A stretch of DNA of 64,000 nt from Treponema sp. C6A8 (GCF_000619925.1 NZ_JHVB01000011.1:1-64000); one strand, 5' to 3'; positions 32,044-40,545 are shown, counted from the stretch's first letter. Numbers and translations are program-made. The notes: generated from the letters alone by a model not told the origin.

Positions 32044-32898
32044 ATGTCGGTTGATTTTGCCTTTCTTGATTCTGGCACTGGCGGAATTCCTTATATGAAT
32101 TTTTTGAGGGAAAAATGTCCGGCGGCTTCCTGTGTCTATGTGGCCGACAATAAAAACTTTCCTTATGGCGAAAAATCTGCTGAACAGATTGTTAAAAGCG
32201 TCCTTTCTATCTGTGAAAAAATAATTTCCAAATTTAATCCCAATACGATTGTTATTGCCTGCAACACTATGAGTGTTAATGCCCTTGATGCTGTAAGAAA
32301 GGCTTTTCCTGAAATTAATTTTGTGGGCACTGTGCCTGCCATTAAGCTTGCGGCCGGGATTTCTAAAAAACGCCGGATCGGGCTTCTTGCCACTAATTCT
32401 ACTGTAAATCATCCTTATAACAAAAAGCTGAAGGCGGATTTTGCCTCTGACTGTGAACTTATTTGCCGCGGCGATGCGGATTTGATTTCCTTTGTTGAGC
32501 ACGAAAGTTTTACTTCTTCCAAGCAGGAAATTATGCAAGCTGTAAAGCCTGCGGTGGATTTTTTCCGTTCGCAGGATTGTGATGTAATTATTTTGGGCTG
32601 TACTCATTTTCTAAATATTGCCTCTGAAATTCAGGAGGTTTGTGGCACTGACATTAGGGTTGTGGACTCGAAGGAAGGTGTTGTGAATCATGCAATAGAG
32701 GTTTCCGGGGTTTTATGGGGTAAGCACAGCGTCCCCCTAGGCGAAGGGGTAGCGGAGAACGCCGGAGGCGGTCGGAGCGAGGGGAAGGCTTTCCCCATCC
32801 CTCAATTATATATCACCGGTTTTACTGAAAAAAAAGATGAAAATGAGTATGATGTAATCTGCAAACGTTTTGGACTTGTGTTCAAAAATATTATATAA
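32044..32898 (+). CDS. murI: Glutamate racemase with in-frame repeat insertion
   Basis: The 284-residue enzyme makes D-glutamate for peptidoglycan. The two catalytic cysteines are in 'VIACNTMSVNALD' and 'IILGCTHFLNIA'; 'FLDSGTGGIPYM' and 'YVADNKNFPYG' complete the active site. Residues ~225-254 ('HSVPLGEGVAENAGGGRSEG' and flanks) are a Gly-rich insert encoded by a GC-rich repeat (32717-32803); without it the length is close to the usual ~255-265. ATG 32044 is preferred because the aggagg site is 5 bases away; ATG 32041 is also possible. It sits 14 bases before purC. Confidence 0.9.
   Translation: MSVDFAFLDSGTGGIPYMNFLREKCPAASCVYVADNKNFPYGEKSAEQIVKSVLSICEKIISKFNPNTIVIACNTMSVNALDAVRKAFPEINFVGTVPAIKLAAGISKKRRIGLLATNSTVNHPYNKKLKADFASDCELICRGDADLISFVEHESFTSSKQEIMQAVKPAVDFFRSQDCDVIILGCTHFLNIASEIQEVCGTDIRVVDSKEGVVNHAIEVSGVLWGKHSVPLGEGVAENAGGGRSEGKAFPIPQLYITGFTEKKDENEYDVICKRFGLVFKNII
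32717..32803 (+). repeat. GC-rich repeat inside murI (R4)
   Basis: This 87-bp block is homologous to the reverse complement of 39799-39894: both read ggggtaagc, tccccctagg, gaagg-type centre, then ggggaaggctttcccc. It keeps the murI frame open and adds about 29 residues. Confidence 0.75.
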
Positions 32899-32912
32899 AA
32901 AGGGAAGAAATT

Positions 32913-33758
32913 ATGAAAAAAATTATTTCTGGTAAAGTTCGCGAAGTTTATGATCTGGAAGACGGACGCATGGTTATTGTTACTACTGACCGTCTTAGTG
33001 CATTTGATGTAATTCTGCCTACTTTGATTAAGGACAAGGGCAAGGTTTTGAATGCTCTTTCTAACTTCTGGTTTGAGTACACCGGTGACATTGTAAAAAA
33101 TCACATGATTTCTTCTGATTTGAAGGATATGCCTGCTGAATTCCAGAAGCCTGAATATGAAGGCCGCACAATTCTTGTAAAGAAGCTCAAGATGATTCCT
33201 TACGAGGTTATTGTTCGCGGTTATATGTTTGGTTCTATGTACGAGGCTTACAAGAAGGGCGAGCCTTTCCTTGGTCACAAGTTTGATAAAGAATATAAAG
33301 AGGCTGAAAAGCTTGCTGAACCTATCTGTACTCCTTCTACTAAGGCTAAGGAAGGTCACGATATTAACGTTACCTGCCAGTACATGAAGGACGACCTTGG
33401 CGAAGAGCTTGGTTCTAAGATTGAAAAAACTGCAATTGCTGTTTACAAAAAATGCTATGAGCACGCTTACAAAAACGGAATTATCATTGCTGATACTAAG
33501 TTTGAGTTTGGTCTTGATGAAAATGGCGAGCTTGTTCTTGCTGACGAGGTTCTTACTCCTGACAGCTCTCGCTTCTGGGATTTGAGCAAATATGAAGTTG
33601 GCGGAAGTCCTGCAAGCTATGACAAGCAGTTTGTCCGTGATTGGCTTAAGGCTAACAATCTGGCAGGCGACCCAAATATTAAGGAAATCCCTGCTGACGT
33701 GGCTGAAAAGACTAGCGCAATTTACAAGGAATGTGAAAAGAAAATCTGTCATAAGTAA
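32913..33758 (+). CDS. purC: Phosphoribosylaminoimidazole-succinocarboxamide synthase
   Basis: The 281-residue enzyme (SAICAR synthetase) joins CAIR and aspartate in purine synthesis. It has 'ISGKVREVYDLEDGRMVIVT', 'TTDRLSAFDVILPT', 'FEYTGDIVKNHMIS' and 'DTKFEFGLDENGELVLADEV', all core to the family; the length fits the longer eukaryote-like PurC. A gggaag site precedes the ATG. It is co-directional with murI; no other pur genes are nearby. Confidence 0.95.
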   Translation: MKKIISGKVREVYDLEDGRMVIVTTDRLSAFDVILPTLIKDKGKVLNALSNFWFEYTGDIVKNHMISSDLKDMPAEFQKPEYEGRTILVKKLKMIPYEVIVRGYMFGSMYEAYKKGEPFLGHKFDKEYKEAEKLAEPICTPSTKAKEGHDINVTCQYMKDDLGEELGSKIEKTAIAVYKKCYEHAYKNGIIIADTKFEFGLDENGELVLADEVLTPDSSRFWDLSKYEVGGSPASYDKQFVRDWLKANNLAGDPNIKEIPADVAEKTSAIYKECEKKICHK

Positions 33759-33855
33759 AAATCAATTCGTGGGACGCAGGCGGAAATTAAGGGGGGACCG
33801 CGGACGGGGTGATACCTTGATTTTCGCCGTCGCTGGGACCCGCGAATTGATTTTT
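33757..33855. repeat. 99-bp palindromic element with 13-bp terminal inverted repeats
   Basis: Ends AAAAATCAATTCG (33757-33769) and CGAATTGATTTTT (33843-33855) are perfect inverted repeats. The inside is GC-rich and also self-complementary (GGCGGAAATTAAGG against CCTTGATTTTCGCC with few mismatches), so the whole element folds into one long hairpin. No coding capacity. It resembles a MITE. Confidence 0.75.
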
Positions 33856-33886
33856 ACATAAGTTGATTATATTTGGGAGTTTAATT

Positions 33887-34597
33887 TTGCTTCGACTGTG
33901 GTTCATCGTAATTGTTTCATTACCTTCAATTTTCAGTTTTATTTTCACCAGCTGGGTGATTCGCATTTTTCGCAGGGTTTTGTCGGAAAATTTCTGCTAT
34001 AAAATTGCAAAGAAGACTCTTTTGAAGATTATGAAAAGGGGAAGAATTTCTACCGAGGTTATCGGACGTGAAAATCTTCCTTCTGAGGGCGGATACGTTA
34101 TGTATTCCAACCATCAGGGTAAATACGACGCAGTTGGTATTATCTATGGGCACGAAGCTCCCTGTACAATTTTAATGGATAAAAAACGCTCAAAGCTTCC
34201 GATTATGAAGGAGTTTTTGAGCATTATCCGGGGAATTGGCATTGACCGTTCCAGCATTAAGACTCAGATTGCGGCTATTAACCGCGTTTCTGAAGAAGTT
34301 AAGGCTGGCCGCAAGTATATCATTTTCCCTGAGGGCGGTTATAACCACAATCACAATACGATTTCTGAGTTTAAGCCGGGTGCCTTTAAGTGCGCGACCA
34401 AGGCTAAGGCTCCGATTGTTCCTGTCGTTGTAATTGATTCCTATAAGCCCTTTGAAATTAATTCCCTTCGTCCGGTAAAAACTAAGGTTGTTTTCTTAAA
34501 GCCTTTTTACTATGAAGATTATAAGGGCATGACTTCCATTCAGCTGGCACAGGTTGTGCAGGAGCGTGTTATGGAAGGAATGGAAAGATATCGTTAA
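33887..34597 (+). CDS. plsC: 1-acyl-sn-glycerol-3-phosphate acyltransferase
   Basis: The 236-residue membrane enzyme makes phosphatidic acid. It has one or two N-terminal hydrophobic segments, the acyltransferase motif 'YSNHQGKYDAVG' (NHx4D) and 'IIFPEGGYNHNHNT' (FPEG, with the usual TRS altered to GYN). Start is taken as TTG 33887 because gggag lies 7 bases before it; TTG 33863 is in frame but has no site. The gene follows the palindromic element. A hairpin shared with icd ends it. Confidence 0.85.
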   Translation: MLRLWFIVIVSLPSIFSFIFTSWVIRIFRRVLSENFCYKIAKKTLLKIMKRGRISTEVIGRENLPSEGGYVMYSNHQGKYDAVGIIYGHEAPCTILMDKKRSKLPIMKEFLSIIRGIGIDRSSIKTQIAAINRVSEEVKAGRKYIIFPEGGYNHNHNTISEFKPGAFKCATKAKAPIVPVVVIDSYKPFEINSLRPVKTKVVFLKPFYYEDYKGMTSIQLAQVVQERVMEGMERYR

Positions 34598-34598
34598 A

Positions 34599-34654
34599 AA
34601 TAGCCACAGATGGGACGCAGATGTTTTTTTTATCTGTGTTTATCTGTGGCTATT
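34599..34654. repeat. CACAGAT-type hairpin, copy 1 (bidirectional terminator)
   Basis: AATAGCCACAGAT ... ATCTGTGGCTATT arms enclose a T-rich loop; it lies between the convergent plsC and icd. A related copy is at 36911-36984. The hairpin can act as a terminator for both genes. Confidence 0.75.
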
Positions 34655-34657
34655 CAA

Positions 34658-35866
34658 TTAAAGAAGTTTTTCTAGTCGCTCACGTATAGCGGCTATATAC
34701 TCCCAAGAGTTTAATACTTTCTTAGCCTTAGGTTCAGCAATGCGGGCAATGTCGCCGGTCATGTAGCCTTCTTCGATTGTGCCGAGTGTGGCTTTTTCAA
34801 GCTTTTTAGCAAAATCAACAAGTTCTGGAGTTCCGTCCATTTCACCGCGTTTTGCAAGGGCACCTGTCCATGCAAAAATTGTCGCTACAGGGTTTGTAGA
34901 AGTTTTTTCTCCCTTGAGGTAGCGGTAATAGTGCTTCTGAACAGTTCCGTGGCTTGCTTCGTATTCAAAGTTTCCGTCCGGGCTTACAAGAACAGATGTC
35001 ATCATGGCAAGAGAGCCGCATGCAGAAGCAATCATGTCTGACATAACGTCGCCGTCGTAGTTCTTTGTTGCCCACATGAAACCGCCTTCGCTTCTCATAA
35101 CGCGTGCTACTGCATCGTCAATCAAAGTGTAGAAGTATTCGATTCCGGCAGCCTCAAACTTAGCCTTGAATTCTTCCTCGTAAACGCGGTTGAAGATTGC
35201 CTTGAAGTTTCCGTCGTAAGTTTTAGAGATTGTATCTTTTGCGCCAAACCAAACGCTTATTTTGCGGTCGAGCGCGTATGTAAGACAGCAGCGGGCAAAG
35301 CTTTCGATAGAGGCATCAAGGTTGTGGATTCCCTGAATAATTCCAGGTCCCGGTATATCTTTAATCAGCTTGCGGATTTCTTTTCCGTCTGCACCTGTGA
35401 AAACAAGTTCAGCTTTTCCTGCGCAAGGAGTTTTAATTTCTGTGTTTTTGTAAACGTCGCCGTATGCGTGGCGGCCAAGAACAATCGGCTTTTTCCAGCA
35501 GCTTACAGTTCCGTGAACGTTATTGACAAAAATCGGCTCGCGGAAAACAGTACCGTCAAGCTCTGCGCGGATAATTCCGTTTGGAGACGGTGTGAGCTGT
35601 TTTAAATGATATTCTTCTACGCGTGCCTGATTAGATGTGATTGTGGCACATTTTACACCAACGTGAAGGCGTTTGATTGCGGCGGCAGCTTCGTAAGTGA
35701 TTTTGTCGTCCGAATCATCGCGGCTTTTCAAGCCCAAATCATAGTATTCTGTTTTTAAGTCTACAAAGGGAGTAAGAAGTTCATCCTTAATCACTTTCCA
35801 TAAAACACGAGTCATTTCATCGCCATCGAGCTCTGCGATGGCATTTTTCATCTGAATTTTTGCCAT
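34658..35866 (-). CDS. icd: NADP-dependent isocitrate dehydrogenase (eukaryote-like type)
   Basis: The 402-residue enzyme converts isocitrate to 2-oxoglutarate. Family marks: 'ELDGDEMTRVLWKVIKDELL', 'ITSNQARVEEYHLK', 'WKKPIVLGRHAYGDVYK', 'GGFMWATKNYDGDVMSD' and 'SHGTVQKHYYRYLKGE'. It belongs to the homodimeric class found in eukaryotes and some bacteria. The ATG at 35866 (MAKIQM) is chosen over 35881 because TATAAT ends 7 bases before it. Other citric acid cycle genes are not in the window. Confidence 0.93.
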   Translation of the reverse strand: MAKIQMKNAIAELDGDEMTRVLWKVIKDELLTPFVDLKTEYYDLGLKSRDDSDDKITYEAAAAIKRLHVGVKCATITSNQARVEEYHLKQLTPSPNGIIRAELDGTVFREPIFVNNVHGTVSCWKKPIVLGRHAYGDVYKNTEIKTPCAGKAELVFTGADGKEIRKLIKDIPGPGIIQGIHNLDASIESFARCCLTYALDRKISVWFGAKDTISKTYDGNFKAIFNRVYEEEFKAKFEAAGIEYFYTLIDDAVARVMRSEGGFMWATKNYDGDVMSDMIASACGSLAMMTSVLVSPDGNFEYEASHGTVQKHYYRYLKGEKTSTNPVATIFAWTGALAKRGEMDGTPELVDFAKKLEKATLGTIEEGYMTGDIARIAEPKAKKVLNSWEYIAAIRERLEKLL

Positions 35867-35872
35867 GACCGC

Positions 35873-35878
35873 ATTATA
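35873..35878 (-). promoter_or_regulatory. Leaderless -10 for icd
   Basis: TATAAT on the minus strand ends 7 bases before the ATG at 35866; no Shine-Dalgarno lies between. Confidence 0.65.
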
Positions 35879-35940
35879 CAAAAAATCGCAAGGCTTTACA
35901 ATCTTTAGTAAGACTAAAAATGCTTAAGTTTTACTTAATT

Positions 35941-36894
35941 TTATTTGGACTTTGCTTCGTTCCAGAAATTATCTTCTTCTTTAAGATGTTCGTGATCCAT
36001 AGGAATATTGTTTTCTGCCATCTTTTTTTCTACGTAGGTAAAACGGCGGTAGAACTTCTGATTTGTGCGGGTCAGGGCAGTTTCAGGATCTACACCAAGC
36101 TTGCGGGCATAGTTGACTACGGCAAAGAGAAGGTCTCCGATTTCTTCTTCAAGGTGAAGCTGTGCAGCATCTAAACCAGCATTTGAGCTTACGGTGAAAG
36201 GTTCGGTGTGAGAGGTGGTTTCTGCCGACGTAACAGTGCCGTCAGCCGCCTCTGCAGCTTTATTCCGCTCAATCTTAGCTTCCTTTGCCTCTGCGAATTC
36301 CTCTTCAATCTTTTCTTCGACTAATTCCGGGGTGTCCCAGTCAAAACCCTTTTTTGCAGCTTTTTTCTGAAGCTTGTAAGCGCGTAAAATCGGCGGGAAG
36401 CCTTGCGGCACTTCGTCAAGGATTGAATCTCCCTTGCGACCTTCAACATTCTGCTTGATTCTGTCCCACTGGTTCAAAACTTCGTCAGAAGATTTTACAG
36501 CGCCCTTTGCTTCACTTTTACCTTCGCTCTGTGGGAAAACATGAGGATGACGGCGGATAAGCTTGTCTGCAAGTTCTGTAAGAACTTCTGCTACCTTAAA
36601 GCTCCCTTCCTGCTCGTACATGTAAGAAATCATAGAAACGTTTAAGAATACATCGCCAAGTTCCTCTTTTGCGTGTTCTGCGTCATTCTGGCTGATTGCG
36701 TCCACAGCCTCAAAGGTTTCTTCTATTAAATCACGGCGCATGGAAAGGGGAGTCTGTTCCCTGTCCCATGGGCAACCGCCAGCCGCACGCAAAGTCTGAA
36801 TTGTCTTAAAAAAATATTCAAAAGCGGCGGTAGTTACCTTAGTTATCTGTAAGTCCACGTCTGTATTTAAAGCGTCGTTTAGTTGTTCTTTCAT
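35941..36894 (-). CDS. mazG: MazG-family nucleotide pyrophosphohydrolase
   Basis: The 317-residue protein hydrolyses NTPs to NMPs. The first MazG domain has 'CPWDREQTPLSMRRDLIEET' and 'AKEELGDVFLNVSMISYM' (ExxE ... ExxD); the second has 'LHLEEEIGDLLFAVVNYARK'. E. coli MazG is 263 residues; the extra length is mainly a low-complexity Ala/Thr/Ser/Glu insert (about residues 205-245) between the halves. A ggaa site precedes the ATG. It lies downstream of hisF on the same strand, separated by a hairpin repeat. Confidence 0.92.
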   Translation of the reverse strand: MKEQLNDALNTDVDLQITKVTTAAFEYFFKTIQTLRAAGGCPWDREQTPLSMRRDLIEETFEAVDAISQNDAEHAKEELGDVFLNVSMISYMYEQEGSFKVAEVLTELADKLIRRHPHVFPQSEGKSEAKGAVKSSDEVLNQWDRIKQNVEGRKGDSILDEVPQGFPPILRAYKLQKKAAKKGFDWDTPELVEEKIEEEFAEAKEAKIERNKAAEAADGTVTSAETTSHTEPFTVSSNAGLDAAQLHLEEEIGDLLFAVVNYARKLGVDPETALTRTNQKFYRRFTYVEKKMAENNIPMDHEHLKEEDNFWNEAKSK

Positions 36895-36910
36895 ATATTT
36901 CCTTTATTAA

Positions 36911-36984
36911 AATAGCCACAGATGGGACACAGATTCACACAGATTTTTTTATCTGCGTCCTATCTGTGTTTATCTGTGGCTATT
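36911..36984. repeat. CACAGAT-type hairpin, copy 2
   Basis: AATAGCCACAGAT ... ATCTGTGGCTATT arms with several internal CACAGAT/ATCTGTG units. It separates hisF from mazG (both minus strand) and probably ends the hisHF transcript. Confidence 0.75.
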
Positions 36985-36986
36985 AA

Positions 36987-37751
36987 TTATTTTCTCACCG
37001 GAACGCCAAGTTTATCAAGTTCTTCCTTAATTCCGCCTACTGTGTAAGCGCCGGAATGAACCATAGTTGCAATCAGGGCAGCGTCTGCTTTTCCTTCTTT
37101 TAAGACATCTGCCATGTGCTGAGGTGTACCGCCGCCGCCACTTGCAATAACCGGCACGGCAACATTTTCTGCAATCAATCTTGTCAATTCAATGTCGTAG
37201 CCGTTTTTTGTACCGTCCGCATCCATCGAATTCAAAACGATTTCTCCGGCACCAAGTTCAACACCTCTTTTTGCCCATTCAAGAGCATCAAGACCTGTGT
37301 CTACACGGCCTCCGTTTATTGTTGTTCCGAATCCGCTAGGCTTTGTAGGGTCGCGTCTGACATCCATTCCAAGTACAATGCACTGATTTCCAAAAATGCG
37401 GGCACCCTCTGTTATCAGCCCCGGATTTTTTACCGCCTGCGAGTTCAAGCTTACTTTTTCCGCACCCGCAAGAATTGTTGAACGGATATCTTCTATGGTA
37501 CCAATGCCGCCGCCAACGCAGAATGGAATAAATACCTGAGATGCAACCTTTGCAATCAAATCAAGAATAGGGCCGCGGCCGCGCGCAGAAGCAATGATGT
37601 CATAAAAAACAAGTTCGTCTACGCCCTGTCGGTAGTATTCAGCCGCCATTTCAACCGGGTCACCAATATCAATATTATTCTGAAACTTAACGCCCTTAGT
37701 TGTGCGTCCGTCCTTTACATCCAAACAAACAATAATTCTTTTTTTCAGCAT
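36987..37751 (-). CDS. hisF: Imidazole glycerol phosphate synthase, cyclase subunit
   Basis: The 254-residue TIM barrel makes imidazole glycerol phosphate and AICAR from PRFAR and ammonia. '[19 protein letters not shown]', '[10 protein letters not shown]', '[12 protein letters not shown]' and '[13 protein letters not shown]' are intact, with catalytic Asp in 'CLDV' and 'MDADGTKNG'. It starts 2 bases after hisH stops; the two form the synthase. The remaining his genes are not here. Confidence 0.95.
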   Translation of the reverse strand: MLKKRIIVCLDVKDGRTTKGVKFQNNIDIGDPVEMAAEYYRQGVDELVFYDIIASARGRGPILDLIAKVASQVFIPFCVGGGIGTIEDIRSTILAGAEKVSLNSQAVKNPGLITEGARIFGNQCIVLGMDVRRDPTKPSGFGTTINGGRVDTGLDALEWAKRGVELGAGEIVLNSMDADGTKNGYDIELTRLIAENVAVPVIASGGGGTPQHMADVLKEGKADAALIATMVHSGAYTVGGIKEELDKLGVPVRK

Positions 37752-37752
37752 A

Positions 37753-38376
37753 TTACATCTCGCAGAAGTTTTTCAAAATCTTAAGACCTTCTTCGCCGGA
37801 TTTTTCCGGGTGGAACTGACAGGCATAAATGGTTCCGCACTGAATGACAGCAGGAACTTCTATTCCGTAGTCTGCACTTGCCTTGATTACATTTTCGTCT
37901 TCAGGGCAGATTACGTATGAATGGACAAAATAAAAATCTGCGCCCTCTTTTACGCCGTCAAGAATTGCAGAACCGCCGTGCTTTACATTCAGATTGTTCC
38001 AGCCAATCTGCGGAATCTTAAATCCTTCGTGCGAAAGGCCTGCCTTAATCGATTCAAAATATCGGATTTTTCCTTTAACAAGGCCTAGGCAAGGAGTATC
38101 ACCTTCCTCGCTCCAGTCAAAAATAATCTGAGAGCCAAGGCAGATTCCCAAAAGCGGAACTCCATCCTTACACTTTCGCTTCAAAAATTCTTCAAAGCCA
38201 GTTTCTTTGAGCTGAGTCATGGCGTAAGCCGCATCACCAACTCCCGGGAAAATCAGCTTGTCGCAGTTTTCCAGGTCTTCAGTTTTTTTTGAAAGCACAA
38301 AATCAATTCCAAGACTTTTTAGCGCGCGTTCCACACTTGTAATGTTTCCAGCGTTGTAATCAACAATTCCAATCAT
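37753..38376 (-). CDS. hisH: Imidazole glycerol phosphate synthase, glutamine amidotransferase subunit
   Basis: The 207-residue class I amidotransferase provides ammonia to HisF. Catalytic Cys is in 'PLLGICLGSQIIF'; His and Glu are in 'CQFHPEKSGEEGL'. The start 'IGIVDYNAGNITSVERAL' is typical. It may be leaderless: TACCCT ends 8 bases before the ATG and TTGAAA lies 17 bases further up. Confidence 0.95.
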   Translation of the reverse strand: MIGIVDYNAGNITSVERALKSLGIDFVLSKKTEDLENCDKLIFPGVGDAAYAMTQLKETGFEEFLKRKCKDGVPLLGICLGSQIIFDWSEEGDTPCLGLVKGKIRYFESIKAGLSHEGFKIPQIGWNNLNVKHGGSAILDGVKEGADFYFVHSYVICPEDENVIKASADYGIEVPAVIQCGTIYACQFHPEKSGEEGLKILKNFCEM

Positions 38377-38383
38377 GGTTGTA

Positions 38384-38412
38384 AGGGTACTTTAATGCTT
38401 TTTTCATTTCAA
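38384..38412 (-). promoter_or_regulatory. hisH promoter, possibly leaderless
   Basis: TTGAAA (38412-38407), 17-base spacer, TACCCT (38389-38384), ATG at 38376, 8 bases on. The -10 is weak but the spacing is ideal. Confidence 0.5.
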
Positions 38413-38448
38413 GTGAATTTCAAAAAAAATGTATTAAATTATTGCAAC

Positions 38449-38487
38449 TTTATGCATAAAACGATATTCTTTTTGTATATTTATGCA
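38449..38487 (+). promoter_or_regulatory. argG upstream palindromes, possible ArgR boxes
   Basis: TTTATGCATAAA (38449-38460, perfect palindrome) and TGTATATTTATGCA (38474-38487, near-palindrome of the TGnAT...ATnCA type used by ArgR). They precede argG by about 20-45 bases. ArgR itself is not in the window, so assignment is tentative. Confidence 0.4.
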
Positions 38488-38505
38488 GTTTAGGAGGCCT
38501 TTTTT

Positions 38506-39771
38506 ATGGCAAAAGAAAAAGTAGTTTTAGCTTATTCTGGTGGACTTGATACAACTGTTATCATCCCATGGCTCAAAGAAAATTATGATTATGATGTAAT
38601 CGCTGTCTGCATCGACGTAGGACAGGGTGATGACTGGGCTGCAATCAAATCACGTGCCCTCAAAACAGGTGCTTCTGCATGCTATGTTGTAGATGCACGT
38701 CAGGAATATATTGAAGAATACATCTGGCCTGCTGTAAAGGCTAACGCAGTTTACGAAGATGAATATCTTTTAGGAACTTCTACAGCTCGTCCTCTTATCG
38801 GAAAAATCCTTGTTGAATATGCCCGCCAGGAAGGCGCTGTTGCAATCTGTCACGGAGCTACAGGTAAGGGTAACGATCAGGTTCGTTTTGAACTTGCAAT
38901 CAAAGCTTTTGCTCCAGACTTGAAAGTTATCGCTGCATGGCGTGATGACAAATGGAACATGGACAGCCGCGAAGCTGAAATCAAATATCTTGAAGACCGC
39001 GGACTTGAAGTTCCAATGAAGAAAGACCAGTCATACTCTCGCGATGAGAATATCTGGCACCTCAGCCACGAAGGTCTTGAACTTGAAAAGACAGAAAATG
39101 AGCCAAACTACAAGCACATGCTCAAAAATACTGTTGTGCCGGAAGAAGCTCCTGATGCAGGTGAGTACGTAACAATCGAATTCGAAAAAGGAATTCCAGT
39201 TGCACTCAACGGCAAAAAAATGAATGCAGTAGACCTTTTGAATGAACTCAACGTAATCGGCGGACGCAACGGTGTTGGTCTTGTTGATATCTGTGAAAAC
39301 CGCTGTGTTGGTATGAAGAGCCGCGGCGTTTACGAAACACCGGGTGGAGCAATCCTTTACTTTGCTCACCGCATGATGGATCACATCTGTCTTGACCGCG
39401 ATACTTACCACTACAAGCAGCAGATTGCAATCAAAATCGGCGAACTCATCTACGACGGAAAATGGTTCACAACCTTGTTCGACAGCCTTATGGCCTTTGT
39501 TGACAAGACAGAAGAAACTGTTACCGGCTGGGCAAAAGTTAAGCTGATTAAGGGCGCTATCCGTGGTGCAGGTTCTGGTTCAAAATACAGCCTCTACAAC
39601 GAATCAATCGCATCTTTCACAACCGGCGAGCTTTACAACCACAAGGATGCAGAAGGCTTTATCACATTGTTCGGACTTCCATTAAAAGTTCGCGCTATGA
39701 TGGAGCAGAGTGTAGGTGAAGGTCAGGCTATTGTTGAAAGCAAAAATCTTAAGAAGAGACCTACTGAGTAA
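38506..39771 (+). CDS. argG: Argininosuccinate synthase
   Basis: The 421-residue enzyme joins citrulline and aspartate in arginine synthesis. The P-loop 'LAYSGGLDTTVIIPWLKE', 'HGATGKGNDQVRFEL' and 'DENIWHLSHEGLELE' are intact; it is of the shorter type I class. It has a strong aggagg site. Its last 16 codons occur again 1.17 kb downstream with only synonymous differences, marking a recombination event just past the gene. Confidence 0.95.
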   Translation: MAKEKVVLAYSGGLDTTVIIPWLKENYDYDVIAVCIDVGQGDDWAAIKSRALKTGASACYVVDARQEYIEEYIWPAVKANAVYEDEYLLGTSTARPLIGKILVEYARQEGAVAICHGATGKGNDQVRFELAIKAFAPDLKVIAAWRDDKWNMDSREAEIKYLEDRGLEVPMKKDQSYSRDENIWHLSHEGLELEKTENEPNYKHMLKNTVVPEEAPDAGEYVTIEFEKGIPVALNGKKMNAVDLLNELNVIGGRNGVGLVDICENRCVGMKSRGVYETPGGAILYFAHRMMDHICLDRDTYHYKQQIAIKIGELIYDGKWFTTLFDSLMAFVDKTEETVTGWAKVKLIKGAIRGAGSGSKYSLYNESIASFTTGELYNHKDAEGFITLFGLPLKVRAMMEQSVGEGQAIVESKNLKKRPTE

Positions 39772-39798
39772 TATCAATTCTTTTGGAGTGTGATAATG

Positions 39799-39894
39799 AG
39801 GGGGAAAGCCTTCCCCCTGGGCTCAGCCCGCAAGCGGTCTTCGCCACACCCCCATCTCCTAGGGGGATGCTTCGCTTACCCCCCTAAGACCCCG
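39799..39894 (-). repeat. GC-rich repeat after argG (R5)
   Basis: In reverse complement it aligns with the murI insert (R4): ggggtaagcgaagc, tccccctagg, then ggggg-aaggctttccccc. It lies between argG and the convergent YafQ gene. Confidence 0.75.
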
Positions 39895-39899
39895 CTTTA

Positions 39900-40193
39900 T
39901 TATTTCTTATACAACTTACTGTGACTTCCGATTCGATAAACGTATAACTCTAAAATCTTTTCTTTTATTCTATATATAAGAACTAAATCTGGGCGAATGT
40001 GACAGTCACGGAAATCTTTTAATTGACCTGAAAGCTGATGGTCATGATATTTTTCATCAAGAGTTTCGCCTTTTGCTAATTTTCGGATAACTTCCTTTGT
40101 CTCTTCCCGTTCTTCATTGGAAAGAGATTTCATGTCTTTTTTGAAAGCTGAAGATTTTGCTAATTTATAGATATATTTTTCCTGTTCTTCCAC
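39900..40193 (-). CDS. YafQ-family mRNA interferase toxin
   Basis: The 97-residue protein matches the YafQ/RelE family: 'LDEKYHDHQLSGQLKDFRDC', 'HIRPDLVLIYRI' and 'RIGSHSKLYKK', with the conserved His residues and the C-terminal GSHS. YafQ is a ribosome-dependent mRNA endonuclease. Its ATG is directly next to the antitoxin stop. The gene lies inside the argG recombination scar. Confidence 0.9.
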   Translation of the reverse strand: MEEQEKYIYKLAKSSAFKKDMKSLSNEEREETKEVIRKLAKGETLDEKYHDHQLSGQLKDFRDCHIRPDLVLIYRIKEKILELYVYRIGSHSKLYKK

Positions 40194-40412
40194 TTACAAG
40201 TCCCCGAACATGTCATCAACAGTGTTATATAATTTTAATGTGCCCTTTTTACGTTTACGTTCAATTTCCTTATCGGCTTTTAGAATTGATTTGACAGTTT
40301 TTTTGGAATAATAGCCATAGTCATCTAATGACAGAGATGCACCATCAAGTTTTACCATAGCCTTTAAGGCTTGAACGAGAGTTCCACTGGCATTATTTAT
40401 TACTACAGTCAT
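40194..40412 (-). CDS. Antitoxin of the YafQ-type module
   Basis: The 72-residue protein is the expected size and position for the antitoxin. The C-terminal half, 'KEIERKRKKGTLKLYNTVDD' then MFGDL, resembles RelB-type antitoxin tails that wrap the toxin; the N-terminal half is not a clear DNA-binding fold. It starts with an agaggt site and is followed at once by the toxin. Confidence 0.75.
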   Translation of the reverse strand: MTVVINNASGTLVQALKAMVKLDGASLSLDDYGYYSKKTVKSILKADKEIERKRKKGTLKLYNTVDDMFGDL

Positions 40413-40545
40413 TTCTATACCTCTTTCTGTATTATATCATGCACTGCTTAATTTGTCATACTTTAGTACAAAAGTTATTTTTTTTCCGAAAGCTTTGTTG
40501 ATTCTGAAAATAAGAAAGCTACCAGTTAAAACATCAGCAGTTATC

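Noticed and set aside
38449..38487. A firm ArgR regulon call for argG
   Set aside because: The palindromes fit loosely but the promoter is unclear and no argR is present here, so it is kept only as a low-confidence site.
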